From: Brevibacterium album DSM 18261
Lineage (GTDB): Bacteria; Actinomycetota; Actinomycetes; Actinomycetales; Brevibacteriaceae
Reading direction: 5' to 3'
Length of the DNA stretch: 64,000 nt
Assembly: GCF_000426445.1 (NCBI RefSeq)
Contig: NZ_AUFJ01000009.1
Location: 1-64,000, forward strand
The notes under the pieces: model-generated
Databases searched by the model: none
Told to the model about the DNA's origin: nothing
What the model saw: only the letters and a program-made list of their open reading frames with translations
Shown here: positions 8,783-16,974 of the stretch, piece by piece
How positions within the stretch are numbered: the stretch's first letter is position 1
How the letters are laid out: each line of letters begins with the position of its first letter
Translations under genes and position numbers: made by a program

Positions 8783-9652
8783 TCACCGGCGCCGCGTGAG
8801 AGACCACACCGCCGCCGCGATCGAGGCGGTGCACCACAGTGCGAGCACCACGACCGCGCGGGCGGGCACCTCGAACGCGTCCGCGGCGAGCCCCGCGCGC
8901 ACGGCCTGCGCCATCGGTTCGAAGGGCAGGACCGAGTGCACCGCCTGCGCCCAGTCCGGCATGCGCTCGGCGGGGAAGGACACCGGGGTGAACAGCAGGA
9001 TCCCGAACACGAGGAGCTGGCTGGCGAGCATCGCCACCTGCGGCGGGAGGAGCACTGCCAGGGCGTAACCGAACGAGGCCGCCGTGAGTGAGACGGCGAG
9101 CAGCGCGAACGGCAGCCAGGGCGCTGGGGAGAGCGCGAGGTCATAGTGCCAGATGCCCACGAACACGGCGAGCACGAGGCCCGGCAGCGCGATGAGCGTC
9201 CACATCGTGAGGTCGGCGAGGAGGAAGACGCCCCGCGGCACCGGCAGGGTGTGCAGCCAGGCGAGGCTGCCCTCGCGCTTGCCGTTCGCCACCTCCTGCG
9301 GCGTCATGACGAGCCCCACCGTCACGAGGGTGATGGTGGGCGCGCCGGTCGCGAGGAAGAGCGCGGCCTCAGGCGTGAGATCGCCGGCGAGGAAGCCGAA
9401 GCCGATGATGGTGGCGGTCGCCAGCAGCACCTGCACGACGACCATGAGGGGGAGGTACGCGAGCGAGCGGCGGATCTGCCACTGGATGAGCAGGCCGGTC
9501 TGGGCCAGGGACAGCCGCCATGACCAGCCCTGTGGCATCGCCGCCTCCGGGCTGTGCAGGGCAGCGGGCGACGGGCTCGCATCCGCCGCTCGGGAAGCGT
9601 CGGCCTCCGAAGCGGTGGTCCCGGTGGCGGAGATTCCGTGCGGGGTGGTCAT
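8783..9652 (-). CDS. ABC-2 type exporter permease
   Basis: The 289-residue membrane protein has six predicted helices after an N-terminal cytoplasmic tail of about 60 residues. Its layout and conserved segments (for example LATGAPTITLVTVGLVMTP, then VLLPPQVAMLASQLLVFG) match ABC-2 permeases of drug or antibiotic exporters. The start codon overlaps the stop of the ATPase gene by 4 nt, so the two are translated together and assemble as one exporter. Beyond the divergent TetR gene nothing indicates the substrate. Confidence 0.87.
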   Translation of the reverse strand: MTTPHGISATGTTASEADASRAADASPSPAALHSPEAAMPQGWSWRLSLAQTGLLIQWQIRRSLAYLPLMVVVQVLLATATIIGFGFLAGDLTPEAALFLATGAPTITLVTVGLVMTPQEVANGKREGSLAWLHTLPVPRGVFLLADLTMWTLIALPGLVLAVFVGIWHYDLALSPAPWLPFALLAVSLTAASFGYALAVLLPPQVAMLASQLLVFGILLFTPVSFPAERMPDWAQAVHSVLPFEPMAQAVRAGLAADAFEVPARAVVVLALWCTASIAAAVWSLTRRR

Positions 9653-10554
9653 GAGAGTGCCTCCTCATAGGCAGGTGCGGAGTCAGGGGCGTCCTCGCGG
9701 CAGCCCACCAGCTCCAGATAGACGTCTTCGAGGCTCAGCGGTGCCGGCGCGGATGCCATGGGGGCGGCGTCCGCGCGCATACCCTCCGGTATGAACTCAG
9801 CCGGGCGGGCGGGACCGGACTCCTGCGCACCGGCGGGACCGGCGGAGTCCGCGCGGCGCCTCCGCACCTCCGCGGAGAGCTCCTCCGGCGTGCCGGCTGC
9901 GACCACGGAGCCCGCATCGAGGAGCACGAGGCGGTCCACGGAGGATTCCGCCTCACGCACGTTGTGGGTGACGAGGAGGACGGCGGCGCCCTCATCGGCG
10001 AGCCGTCTGATCTGCCCCCACAGCAGCCGCCGGCGCATCGGATCGACGTCGTTGGTGGGTTCGTCGAGGATCACGAGGCGGCCGGGGACCACGGCGGCCA
10101 TGGCGAAAGCGGTGAGGCGCGCCACTCCCCCGGAGACGTTCTGGGAGGGACGGGAGGCCCACTGCTCCAGTTCGAGGGCGGCGAGGAGCTCACCCGCCCG
10201 CCGGGACACCTCGCGCCGTGTGCCGCCGCGGATGCGTCCCACCAGGTTCACCGCGGTCCGCGGGCTGAGCCCCGTGATGGGGACGTTCGCCTGCGCCTGC
10301 ACGGAGACCAGACGACGAGCCTCGTGCGGTGCGGCGACGGCATCGCAGCCGGCCACGCGGATGCTTCCGCCGTCCGGCCGCAGCAGGCCCACGATCTGGT
10401 TCACGAGGGTCGTCTTTCCCGCTCCGTTGTGGCCGAGCAGTCCCACCACCTCGCCCGCGCGGGCGGACAGTGACACGTCGTTCGTGGCTCGCACGCCGCG
10501 GCGTCCGGGGTAGGTCTTGCTCAGATGTCCGATGTCGAGGACGGTCGCGCTCAT
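9649..10554 (-). CDS. ABC transporter ATP-binding protein (drug-export type)
   Basis: The 301-residue ATPase has Walker A GHNGAGKTT (41-49) and Walker B RLVILDEPTNDVDP. The signature motif is degenerate: NVSGGVARL replaces the usual LSGGQ. The region after about residue 230 is an Ala/Pro-rich tail, not the normal helical end. It energises the permease encoded immediately downstream. The gene is transcribed away from the TetR gene at 10759, the usual arrangement for a locally repressed efflux pump. Confidence 0.9.
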   Translation of the reverse strand: MSATVLDIGHLSKTYPGRRGVRATNDVSLSARAGEVVGLLGHNGAGKTTLVNQIVGLLRPDGGSIRVAGCDAVAAPHEARRLVSVQAQANVPITGLSPRTAVNLVGRIRGGTRREVSRRAGELLAALELEQWASRPSQNVSGGVARLTAFAMAAVVPGRLVILDEPTNDVDPMRRRLLWGQIRRLADEGAAVLLVTHNVREAESSVDRLVLLDAGSVVAAGTPEELSAEVRRRRADSAGPAGAQESGPARPAEFIPEGMRADAAPMASAPAPLSLEDVYLELVGCREDAPDSAPAYEEALS

Positions 10555-10758
10555 GGGCGCCTCAGCTCCTTCGCTGTCGTCGGCCGGGAGGCCGGTTCGT
10601 CGGGCGGCACGCGGGCTTCTGCGCCCGCGGGGTCCCGGGAGGATGCGATCCGATCAATCATCCCCTGCGGAACATTCCACACGGTATCATTCACATAAGT
10701 ATAAGACCAGATGGAATCTGCAGCCCGTCCGGTATCCCTGCGGCGGTAGACTGACGGA

Positions 10759-11685
10759 ATGAAGGAGCGCAACGGAGAGTCCCCGGACGACGGAGGTGTG
10801 GGCGCGGCAGCGCGCGCACTGCTGGACGCGGCCACTCAGCTGTCACGGACACTGAGCGAGGAGACCGTCACACGGGCCACAGAGCAGACCAGCTCGAAGG
10901 TGAGCGCAGCACTGCGGGAGGCGGCGGAGACGCTGGAGCGGATGCCCCGGAAGCCGGCCGCCCGCGGGCGGTCCACGCGGCGGGAGCTGCTCGCGGCCGC
11001 CGGCAAGGTCTTCGCGGAGAAGGGCTTCCACGCCGCATCCCTCGGCGAGGTCGCCGCACGGGCCGGGTACACGAAGGGTGCGATCTACGCGCACTTCTCC
11101 TCGAAGGACGAGGTGATGCTCGCGCTCATACGGGAGGCGACGGAGGTGGGGGGGTCCGCGCCGGGCGGCACAGCCGAACCGATGCGAGCCCGGCCCCCCG
11201 AGGATGCCGAGAGGAGGGGAAAAGCCTCGGACGCGGCCTCCGAGTGGTCCGAGTCCGAGAGCATCGACGCCCTTGCCGGCGCCCTCGGAAGGGGAGCGCT
11301 GGCCGAGGCCTTCGCGGCCGCGACCGAAGCGCCGGACGACGACGCAGGCGGCCCCGCACCCGTGATGACGAATCTCCTGCTCAGCGTCGAGATGATGGCA
11401 TACGTGCTGCGCAACCCTGAGCACAAGGCCGAGTTCGCACCGCGCTTCCAGGAGACCATGGAGCATCTGGCGCTGGGACTGCGTGCAGCCGTCCGCATCC
11501 GCACGGGCGAGGAGACGGACGGCGGCGGCGCCGATGCAGCACCCGGCCCGGCCGAGATGAGCAGTGCCATCGCCTTCGCCTCGATCGTGAACATGGCCGG
11601 CCTCTACGGCGCCCTCGGCGTTCCGGCCGTCACACCCGAGGGCACCGCGGAGGTGATCGACCGGATGCTGGGGCTGGAGGGGTGA
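10759..11685 (+). CDS. TetR-family regulator with long N-terminal extension
   Basis: The 308-residue protein has a TetR DNA-binding domain at about residues 72-120 (VFAEKGFHAASLGEVAARAG, then YTKGAIYAHFSSKDE). This is preceded by an unusual helical extension of about 70 residues that I do not recognise. The ligand-binding half contains an Asp/Glu/Ala-rich insertion near residues 140-190. TAGACT (10747-10752) lies 7 nt before the ATG, consistent with leaderless transcription. It is divergent from the ABC exporter and is its likely repressor. The 200-bp divergent gap contains the inverted repeat GGAACATTCC near 10668 but no convincing long operator. Confidence 0.85.
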   Translation: MKERNGESPDDGGVGAAARALLDAATQLSRTLSEETVTRATEQTSSKVSAALREAAETLERMPRKPAARGRSTRRELLAAAGKVFAEKGFHAASLGEVAARAGYTKGAIYAHFSSKDEVMLALIREATEVGGSAPGGTAEPMRARPPEDAERRGKASDAASEWSESESIDALAGALGRGALAEAFAAATEAPDDDAGGPAPVMTNLLLSVEMMAYVLRNPEHKAEFAPRFQETMEHLALGLRAAVRIRTGEETDGGGADAAPGPAEMSSAIAFASIVNMAGLYGALGVPAVTPEGTAEVIDRMLGLEG

Positions 11686-11862
11686 GCGGCCGAGCGGGAC
11701 GCGGCACGCGCACCGCCCTCCGAGCAGACCCCGGTCCGGCCCCAGCACGCCCGCCGGACTGCGCGTCCGGTCGAGGAGGCGACACTGGACGCAGCCGCCG
11801 CTGCGCAGTACGCTGACCCCCACTAAGACAAGGTCACTTGTATTTCTGCGAAGGGGGACCCG

Positions 11863-12030
11863 ATGCAGGACATCACGCAGAAGGACGTGGTCAAGGCGCT
11901 GCGGAACGCCCCGTGGATCATGGTGACGACCGCGCGCCGCGATGGGAAGGTCCGGAGCCTCGCCGAACTCGTGAAGTCCCGCATCACCGGCAGCACTCCG
12001 GCGGGAGGGTCCCAGACGATTCGGCTCTGA
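11863..12030 (+). pseudogene. Short fragment of a pyridoxamine-oxidase-like general stress protein
   Basis: An ATG at 11863, preceded by GGGGGA, opens a 55-codon frame. Its first 30 residues (DVVKALRNAPWIMVTTARRD...) look like the start of the FMN-binding split-barrel family (general stress protein 26/pyridoxamine 5'-phosphate oxidase-like), which normally has about 140 residues. After residue 31 the resemblance stops and the frame ends in a Ser/Gly/Thr-rich stretch. I read it as a truncated remnant, possibly still translated. It sits 44 bp before the zinc dehydrogenase on the same strand. A genuine small protein is the alternative. Confidence 0.4.
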
Positions 12031-12074
12031 CCGGGCGCACGCCCGGCACAGGACGACAGCGACGGAGGAGCGAG

Positions 12075-13256
12075 ATGCGCGCAGTGACATGGCAGGGCAC
12101 CCGCGAGGTGTCCGTCGAGACGGTCCCGGACCCGGTGCGGAAGAAGGCGAACGACGCGATCATCGAGGTGACCTCCACGGCCATCTGCGGCTCGGACCTC
12201 CACCTGTACGAGGTGCTCGGCCCGTTCATGGACGCCGGGGACGTCATCGGCCACGAGAGCATGGGCCGCGTCGTGGAAGCCGGACCGGAGTCCGGGCTGA
12301 CGGAGGGCGATCGCGTCGTCGTCCCGTTCCCCATCGCCTGCGGGAGGTGCTGGATGTGCCGCCGCGGACTCACGACGCAGTGCGAGACCACGCAGGTGCG
12401 CGAGTACGGCTCGGGTGCCGCCCTGTTCGGCTATTCGCGCCTCTACGGCTCCGTGCCCGGCGGGCAGGCCGAGTACCTGCGAGTGCCGCATGCGGACTTC
12501 GGACCGATCCGGGTGGGCGAGGAGCTGTCCGACCACCGGTATCTCTTCCTGAGCGACATCCTCCCGACCGCCTGGCAGGGCGTCGCCGACGCCGGCGTGG
12601 GCGAGGGCGACTCGCTCGCCGTCTACGGGCTGGGGCCGGTCGGTCAGTTCGCGGCCCGCATAGGTCGGCACCTGGGAGCGCGCGTGTTCGGCATCGACCC
12701 GGTGCCGGAACGGCGCGCCATGGCCGAGCGACACGGCATCGAGGTCTTCGACGCCCAAGCTGACGCCTCCGACCGGATACGGGAGGAGACGCAGGGCCGC
12801 GGCCCGGACGCCGTCGTCGACGCCGTCGGCATGGAGGCCCATGGATCGCCGGGCGCGCGGCTGGCGCAGAAGGCCGCCGGAGCCCTCCCGGACACACTCG
12901 CCCGCAAGGCGTTCGAGACCTCCGGGGTGGACCGTCTGGCCGTGCTCCATTCGGCGATCGACCTGGTCCGCCGCGGCGGCACGGTCTCCCTGAGCGGCGT
13001 GTACGGCGGCATGGCCGATCCGCTGCCGATGCTCACGCTCTTCGACAAGCAGATCCAGCTGCGCATGGGCCAGTGCAATGTGAAGAAGTGGATCGACGAT
13101 CTGCTGCCGCTGGTCGAGGACGCGGCCGACCCCCTGGGGGTCGACGACCTCGCGACCCACCGCCTGCCGCTCGAGCAGGCCCCGGACGCGTACGAGATGT
13201 TCCAGAAGAAGACGGACGGCTGCATCAAAGCGGTCCTCGACCCGACCGCGGCATGA
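12075..13256 (+). CDS. Zinc-dependent alcohol dehydrogenase, formaldehyde-dehydrogenase-like
   Basis: The 393-residue medium-chain dehydrogenase has catalytic zinc ligands Cys38 (AICGSDLHLYE) and His60-Glu61 (GHESMG), a structural zinc site (Cys89, 92, 95, 103) and an NAD-binding YGLGPVGQFAAR turn. The insertion pattern and DLHLYE segment match the glutathione-independent FDH-like group. The ATG at 12075 follows GGAGGAG. Its stop overlaps the FAD/Rieske gene start by 4 nt. It probably oxidises or reduces small alcohols/aldehydes; the true substrate is uncertain. It leads a three-gene redox operon. Confidence 0.88.
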   Translation: MRAVTWQGTREVSVETVPDPVRKKANDAIIEVTSTAICGSDLHLYEVLGPFMDAGDVIGHESMGRVVEAGPESGLTEGDRVVVPFPIACGRCWMCRRGLTTQCETTQVREYGSGAALFGYSRLYGSVPGGQAEYLRVPHADFGPIRVGEELSDHRYLFLSDILPTAWQGVADAGVGEGDSLAVYGLGPVGQFAARIGRHLGARVFGIDPVPERRAMAERHGIEVFDAQADASDRIREETQGRGPDAVVDAVGMEAHGSPGARLAQKAAGALPDTLARKAFETSGVDRLAVLHSAIDLVRRGGTVSLSGVYGGMADPLPMLTLFDKQIQLRMGQCNVKKWIDDLLPLVEDAADPLGVDDLATHRLPLEQAPDAYEMFQKKTDGCIKAVLDPTAA

Positions 13257-14686
13257 GCCCGGACGCCGTCGGCACGACAGCCCGTCTCTGGCGGGCGCAG
13301 GATCCCCTCGGGTCCGCGCTCCCCCGCCGCCGGTTCGATGCGCTCGTCATCGGCGGCGGACTGACCGGCCTCGCCGCCGCCCTGCTGCTCGCACGAGAGG
13401 GCGCGGACGTCGCACTGTGCGAGGCGCGGAGCGTGGGTGCGGGCGCCAGCGGTGCGACCACCGCGAAGACCACCCTGCTGCAGGGCACACGCCTGTCCGA
13501 GCTGGCCCGACGGCACGGCCCGGAGACGGCCGCCGGCTACCTGGAGGCCTCCCGGTGGGGGCAGCGATGGGTGCGCAGCTTCTGTGCGGATCACGGTGTC
13601 CCGTTCGAGACCGCCGCGGCCTACACGTTCGCACTCACGGAGGACGGGGCGGAGGCCGTGCGGCGGGAGCATGCCGCAGCCCGAGAACTCGGGCTGGCTG
13701 CGGACCTCCACCCGACGCTCGACATGCCGTTCCCCGTGCACGGCGCGGTCGGACTGCCCGGGCAGCTGCAGATGGACCCGTCCGATCTGCTCGCCGGACT
13801 CGTTCGGGCCGCCGCCGAGGCCGGGGTCGCCTTCGCGGAGCGCACCCGGGTCACGGGCCTCCGCCCGGGCACCGACGGGGTACGCGTGACCGCCCGGAGC
13901 CCGGATCGCCGCCTCGAGGTCACCGCCGATCACGTCATCGTCGCGACCGGCTCGCCCGTGCTGGACCGCGGGTGGCTGAGCGCGCGGACGGTGGCACACC
14001 GGTCCTACATCTGCGCGTTCCGGGTCGACGCCGCCCCGGGCGGCGGCAGCGTCCTGCCGGAGGGAATGCTCATCTCCGCCGAATCCCCGGCCCGTTCCCT
14101 CCGCACCGCCCTCCTCGGCGACGAGCGGGTGCTCATGGTGGGCGGAGAGGGCCACCGGACCGGAGCCGCCGGCGATGCGCGCGACCGCGTCGCGGAGCTG
14201 ATCCGGTGGACCGGGGAGCACTATCCCTCGGCGATCCGCACGCATGCCTGGTCGGCCCAGGACCACCACCCGGCAGGCGGTCTGCCGTACGCGGAGGCCC
14301 TGCCGCACGGCGCCGGCCGGATCATCGCCGCCGGCGGCTACGCGAAGTGGGGCATGACGAGCGCGCCCGCGGCCGCGCGCATCGCCGCAGACCTCGTCGT
14401 GGGCCGCAGCCCGCGCCTCGGCTTCGGCGGGTCCGCAGCCTTCCGGAAGGCTGCGGACACCCTCACATCGGCCGCCTCGGGCATCCCCCACATCGCCGCG
14501 GCCGTGACGGACCGTCCCGATGACGGCCCCCTGTGCGGCGTGCGGCGACTGTGCACGCATATGGGCTCGCCCCTGGCGTGGAACGAGGCCGAACGGACAT
14601 GGGACTGCCCGCTGCACGGCTCCCGCTTCTCCCCCGACGGCGCCGTCCTCGAGGGGCCGGCGACCCGGAGCCTGCACCGCACCTGA
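13253..14686 (+). CDS. FAD-dependent oxidoreductase with C-terminal Rieske domain
   Basis: The 477-residue protein joins a DAO-type FAD domain (GGGLTGLAAALLLA near residue 34, then a GAGASGATTAKTT loop) to a C-terminal Rieske [2Fe-2S] domain. The cluster ligands are visible as Cys434-x-His436 and Cys452-x2-His455 in LCTHMG and CPLHGSRFSPDG. Such fusions pass electrons from an amine or hydroxyl donor oxidised at FAD to the iron-sulfur centre; donors are mostly unknown. The ATG overlaps the preceding dehydrogenase stop, and the TPP enzyme follows after 26 bp. Expression as one redox operon is likely. Confidence 0.87.
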   Translation: MSPDAVGTTARLWRAQDPLGSALPRRRFDALVIGGGLTGLAAALLLAREGADVALCEARSVGAGASGATTAKTTLLQGTRLSELARRHGPETAAGYLEASRWGQRWVRSFCADHGVPFETAAAYTFALTEDGAEAVRREHAAARELGLAADLHPTLDMPFPVHGAVGLPGQLQMDPSDLLAGLVRAAAEAGVAFAERTRVTGLRPGTDGVRVTARSPDRRLEVTADHVIVATGSPVLDRGWLSARTVAHRSYICAFRVDAAPGGGSVLPEGMLISAESPARSLRTALLGDERVLMVGGEGHRTGAAGDARDRVAELIRWTGEHYPSAIRTHAWSAQDHHPAGGLPYAEALPHGAGRIIAAGGYAKWGMTSAPAAARIAADLVVGRSPRLGFGGSAAFRKAADTLTSAASGIPHIAAAVTDRPDDGPLCGVRRLCTHMGSPLAWNEAERTWDCPLHGSRFSPDGAVLEGPATRSLHRT

Positions 14687-14712
14687 CCGCCCGCGAACAG
14701 GAAGGCATCACG

Positions 14713-16509
14713 ATGACGAACGAAGCGAACGACCAGGTCGCCGATCTCCTCGTCCGCCGGCTGCGCGACTGGGAGGTCAGCCGGGTGTACGGCTACTCCG
14801 GCGACGGCAACAACCCCCTGCTCGGCGCGCTGCGCCGGTCGTCCGACGGGCCGCGCTTCATCAGCGCCCGCCACGAGGAAGGGGCGGCCTTCATGGCCGT
14901 GGGCGCGGCGAAGTACGGCGGCGGGGTGGGCGTCGTGACCTCGACGCAGGGGCCGGGCGCCGTCCACCTCCTGACCGGCCTCTACGACGCGAAGCTCGAC
15001 AGCGTCCCGGTCGTGGCGCTCGTGGCACAGCAGCACCGCAGCGTGCTGGGCTCCGACTACCAGCAGGAGATCGACCTGCAGAACCTCTTCGGCGACGTCG
15101 CCGCCCCTTTCGTGCAGCTCGTCGCCTCTCCGGAGCAGGTCCCCATGGTCATCGACCGGGCCTTCCGCTCTGCGGCGGCGCGCCGCCAGCCGGCCGTCGT
15201 CATCCTCCCGCATGACGTGCAGCAGGCCCCCGCACCGGAACTCGGGCAGGCGCACGGCGAGGTCGTCACCGAGCCGCGCTGGGCGACGGGCCGCGTCCTC
15301 CCGGATGAGCGGGACCTCGATGCGGCGGCGGAGGTCATCGAGGCCGGCGAGCGGGTGGCTCTGCTCGTGGGCCAGGGCGCGCGGAATGCGTGGCCGGAGG
15401 TCGTGCAGTTCGCCGAGAGGACCGGCGCCGGGATCACGACCAGCCTCCTCGGCAAGCCGTACGTGGACGAGCGCCACCCGCTGGCCGCCGGAACGATGGG
15501 ACATCTGGGCACGGATGCCTCCGCCCATGTGCTGCAGGGCTGCGACACCCTCGTCATAGTGGGGTCCAACGACCCGTGGACGGAGTTCTACCCGCCTCCG
15601 GGGGCCGCCCGCGCCGTGCAGCTCGACATCGATCCGGCGATGCCGGCCAATCGCTATCCGGTCGAGGTGGGCGTGATCGGCGATGCGGCTCCGACGCTGC
15701 GGGTTCTCTCCTCACGGCTGCGCGAACGCGGCAGGACTCCGTGGCGGGAGGAGGTCGAGGCCGCCTGCGCGCGCTGGAGCGAGACGGCCCGGCTGCGCAG
15801 CGAGGTGGCGGCGGATCCGCTCAACCCGGAGCTGGTCGTCCGAGCATTCGGCGCGCGCCTGCCGGACCGCGTTCATCTGGCGGTGGACGTCGGCAGCTCC
15901 GTCTACCACTATGTCCGCCAGGTGAGGCTCCCGACGGAGGGGCACGCGCATCTGTCGAGCACGCTCGCCAGCATGGGCTGCGGGATCCCCTACGGCCTCG
16001 CCGCGAAGCTCGAGGCTCCGGACGCCCCCGTCGCGGTGATCATCGGCGACGGCGGATTCCAGATGCTGGGGGTCAACGAGCTGATCACCGTCGCGGCGCT
16101 GCACACCGAATGGGAGGATCAGCGGTTCGTGATCCTCGTGCTCGGCAACCGGGACCTGTCGGAGGTGACGTGGGAGCAGAGGGAGATGGAGAACCACCCG
16201 CGCTTCGCCTCCTCGCAGGATGTGCCGCAGTTCGACGCGGCCGGCTATGCGGAGCTGCTGGGACTCACCGGCCTCCGGGCGGACGGACCCGAGTCGCTGG
16301 AGAAGGCGCTGGATGCCGCATTCGCCGCCACCGCACCCGTCGTGATCGATGCGAGGACCGACGGCGACGTACCGCTGCTCCCGCCGCCCCCTCACGTCGA
16401 TGCGAAGGTCGAGGGCATCCGCGCAGCGCTCGCCGCCGAGGGCGAGGCGGGCGTCCACGCACTCTCACTGCTGGACGAGTATCTGGCGATCAACCGCGGG
16501 ACGGTGTGA
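14713..16509 (+). CDS. Pyruvate oxidase-like thiamine pyrophosphate enzyme
   Basis: The 598-residue enzyme has the three-domain TPP fold. Near the N-terminus, SGDGNNPLLGAL and SARHEEGAAF supply the PYR domain with catalytic Glu55; the central domain has the DIDPAMPANRYP motif; and the PP domain has GDGGFQMLGVNE followed by LGNRDLSEV. This pattern matches PoxB-like pyruvate:quinone/acetyl-phosphate-forming enzymes more than acetolactate synthase. The amphipathic lipid-binding tail of E. coli PoxB is not apparent. AGGAAGG precedes the ATG. It is the last gene of the redox operon and ends at a strong terminator. Acetate production from pyruvate under stress is an inference. Confidence 0.82.
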   Translation: MTNEANDQVADLLVRRLRDWEVSRVYGYSGDGNNPLLGALRRSSDGPRFISARHEEGAAFMAVGAAKYGGGVGVVTSTQGPGAVHLLTGLYDAKLDSVPVVALVAQQHRSVLGSDYQQEIDLQNLFGDVAAPFVQLVASPEQVPMVIDRAFRSAAARRQPAVVILPHDVQQAPAPELGQAHGEVVTEPRWATGRVLPDERDLDAAAEVIEAGERVALLVGQGARNAWPEVVQFAERTGAGITTSLLGKPYVDERHPLAAGTMGHLGTDASAHVLQGCDTLVIVGSNDPWTEFYPPPGAARAVQLDIDPAMPANRYPVEVGVIGDAAPTLRVLSSRLRERGRTPWREEVEAACARWSETARLRSEVAADPLNPELVVRAFGARLPDRVHLAVDVGSSVYHYVRQVRLPTEGHAHLSSTLASMGCGIPYGLAAKLEAPDAPVAVIIGDGGFQMLGVNELITVAALHTEWEDQRFVILVLGNRDLSEVTWEQREMENHPRFASSQDVPQFDAAGYAELLGLTGLRADGPESLEKALDAAFAATAPVVIDARTDGDVPLLPPPPHVDAKVEGIRAALAAEGEAGVHALSLLDEYLAINRGTV

Positions 16510-16549
16510 GACCGGGGGCTCTCCCCGGCGGAAGGGCCCCGGCAGGCGA

Positions 16550-16600
16550 AGGCCCCCGGCGGCGGGACGGTGGAGTCCGCCGTCTCGCCGCCGGGGGCCT
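16550..16600. terminator. Bidirectional hairpin terminator
   Basis: AGGCCCCCGGCGGCG (16550-16564) pairs with CGCCGCCGGGGGCCT (16586-16600), and an inner GACGG/CCGTC pair extends the stem. It lies between the convergent pox-like gene and the small minus-strand gene at 16659. Confidence 0.75.
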
Positions 16601-16658
16601 TTCCGGTCCGGGCTCGCGTGATGCGCCCGAACCTGCGCTCAGCGCTCCGTCGCGGCGC

Positions 16659-16883
16659 TCAGCTGCCCTGCAGCCGCGCGGCCAGCATCTTCTTGCCCTG
16701 CTCGCCGGCGGTGCGGTTGTTGTCCTGGATCCGACGGAACCAGTCGGCGAGCTCCTGATCGCCCTGCTTCTCCGCATCCTGGATGTAGGTCTCGAGCTTG
16801 AAGACGTTGTGCAGGGAGGCCTCAAGCACCCACACGAGGTTGTAGTTCTTGTCCTTCAGAGGCGACTGCGGTTCCTGAGCCAC
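16659..16883 (-). CDS. Small conserved-looking helical protein of unknown function
   Basis: Starting at the GTG at 16883 gives 74 residues (MAQEPQSPLKDKNYNLVW...). This start has AAGGAG nine nt upstream; the in-frame ATG at 16892 directly abuts that sequence and so is less likely. The protein is charged and helical with the segments LETYIQDAEKQGDQELADWF and QGKKMLAARLQ; there is no membrane segment or cysteine. I recall similar short proteins near stress genes in actinobacteria but cannot name a function. It is flanked by the redox operon (convergent) and a YbdK-type ligase (same strand). Confidence 0.7.
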   Translation of the reverse strand: MAQEPQSPLKDKNYNLVWVLEASLHNVFKLETYIQDAEKQGDQELADWFRRIQDNNRTAGEQGKKMLAARLQGS

Positions 16884-16974
16884 GATTCTCATCTCCTTGC
16901 GAGGACTTCCCAAGCGGTTCCGCTTGGAGTCCCCACGCTACGAGGTGATCGCCGAACATTCAAGACACCTTGCT

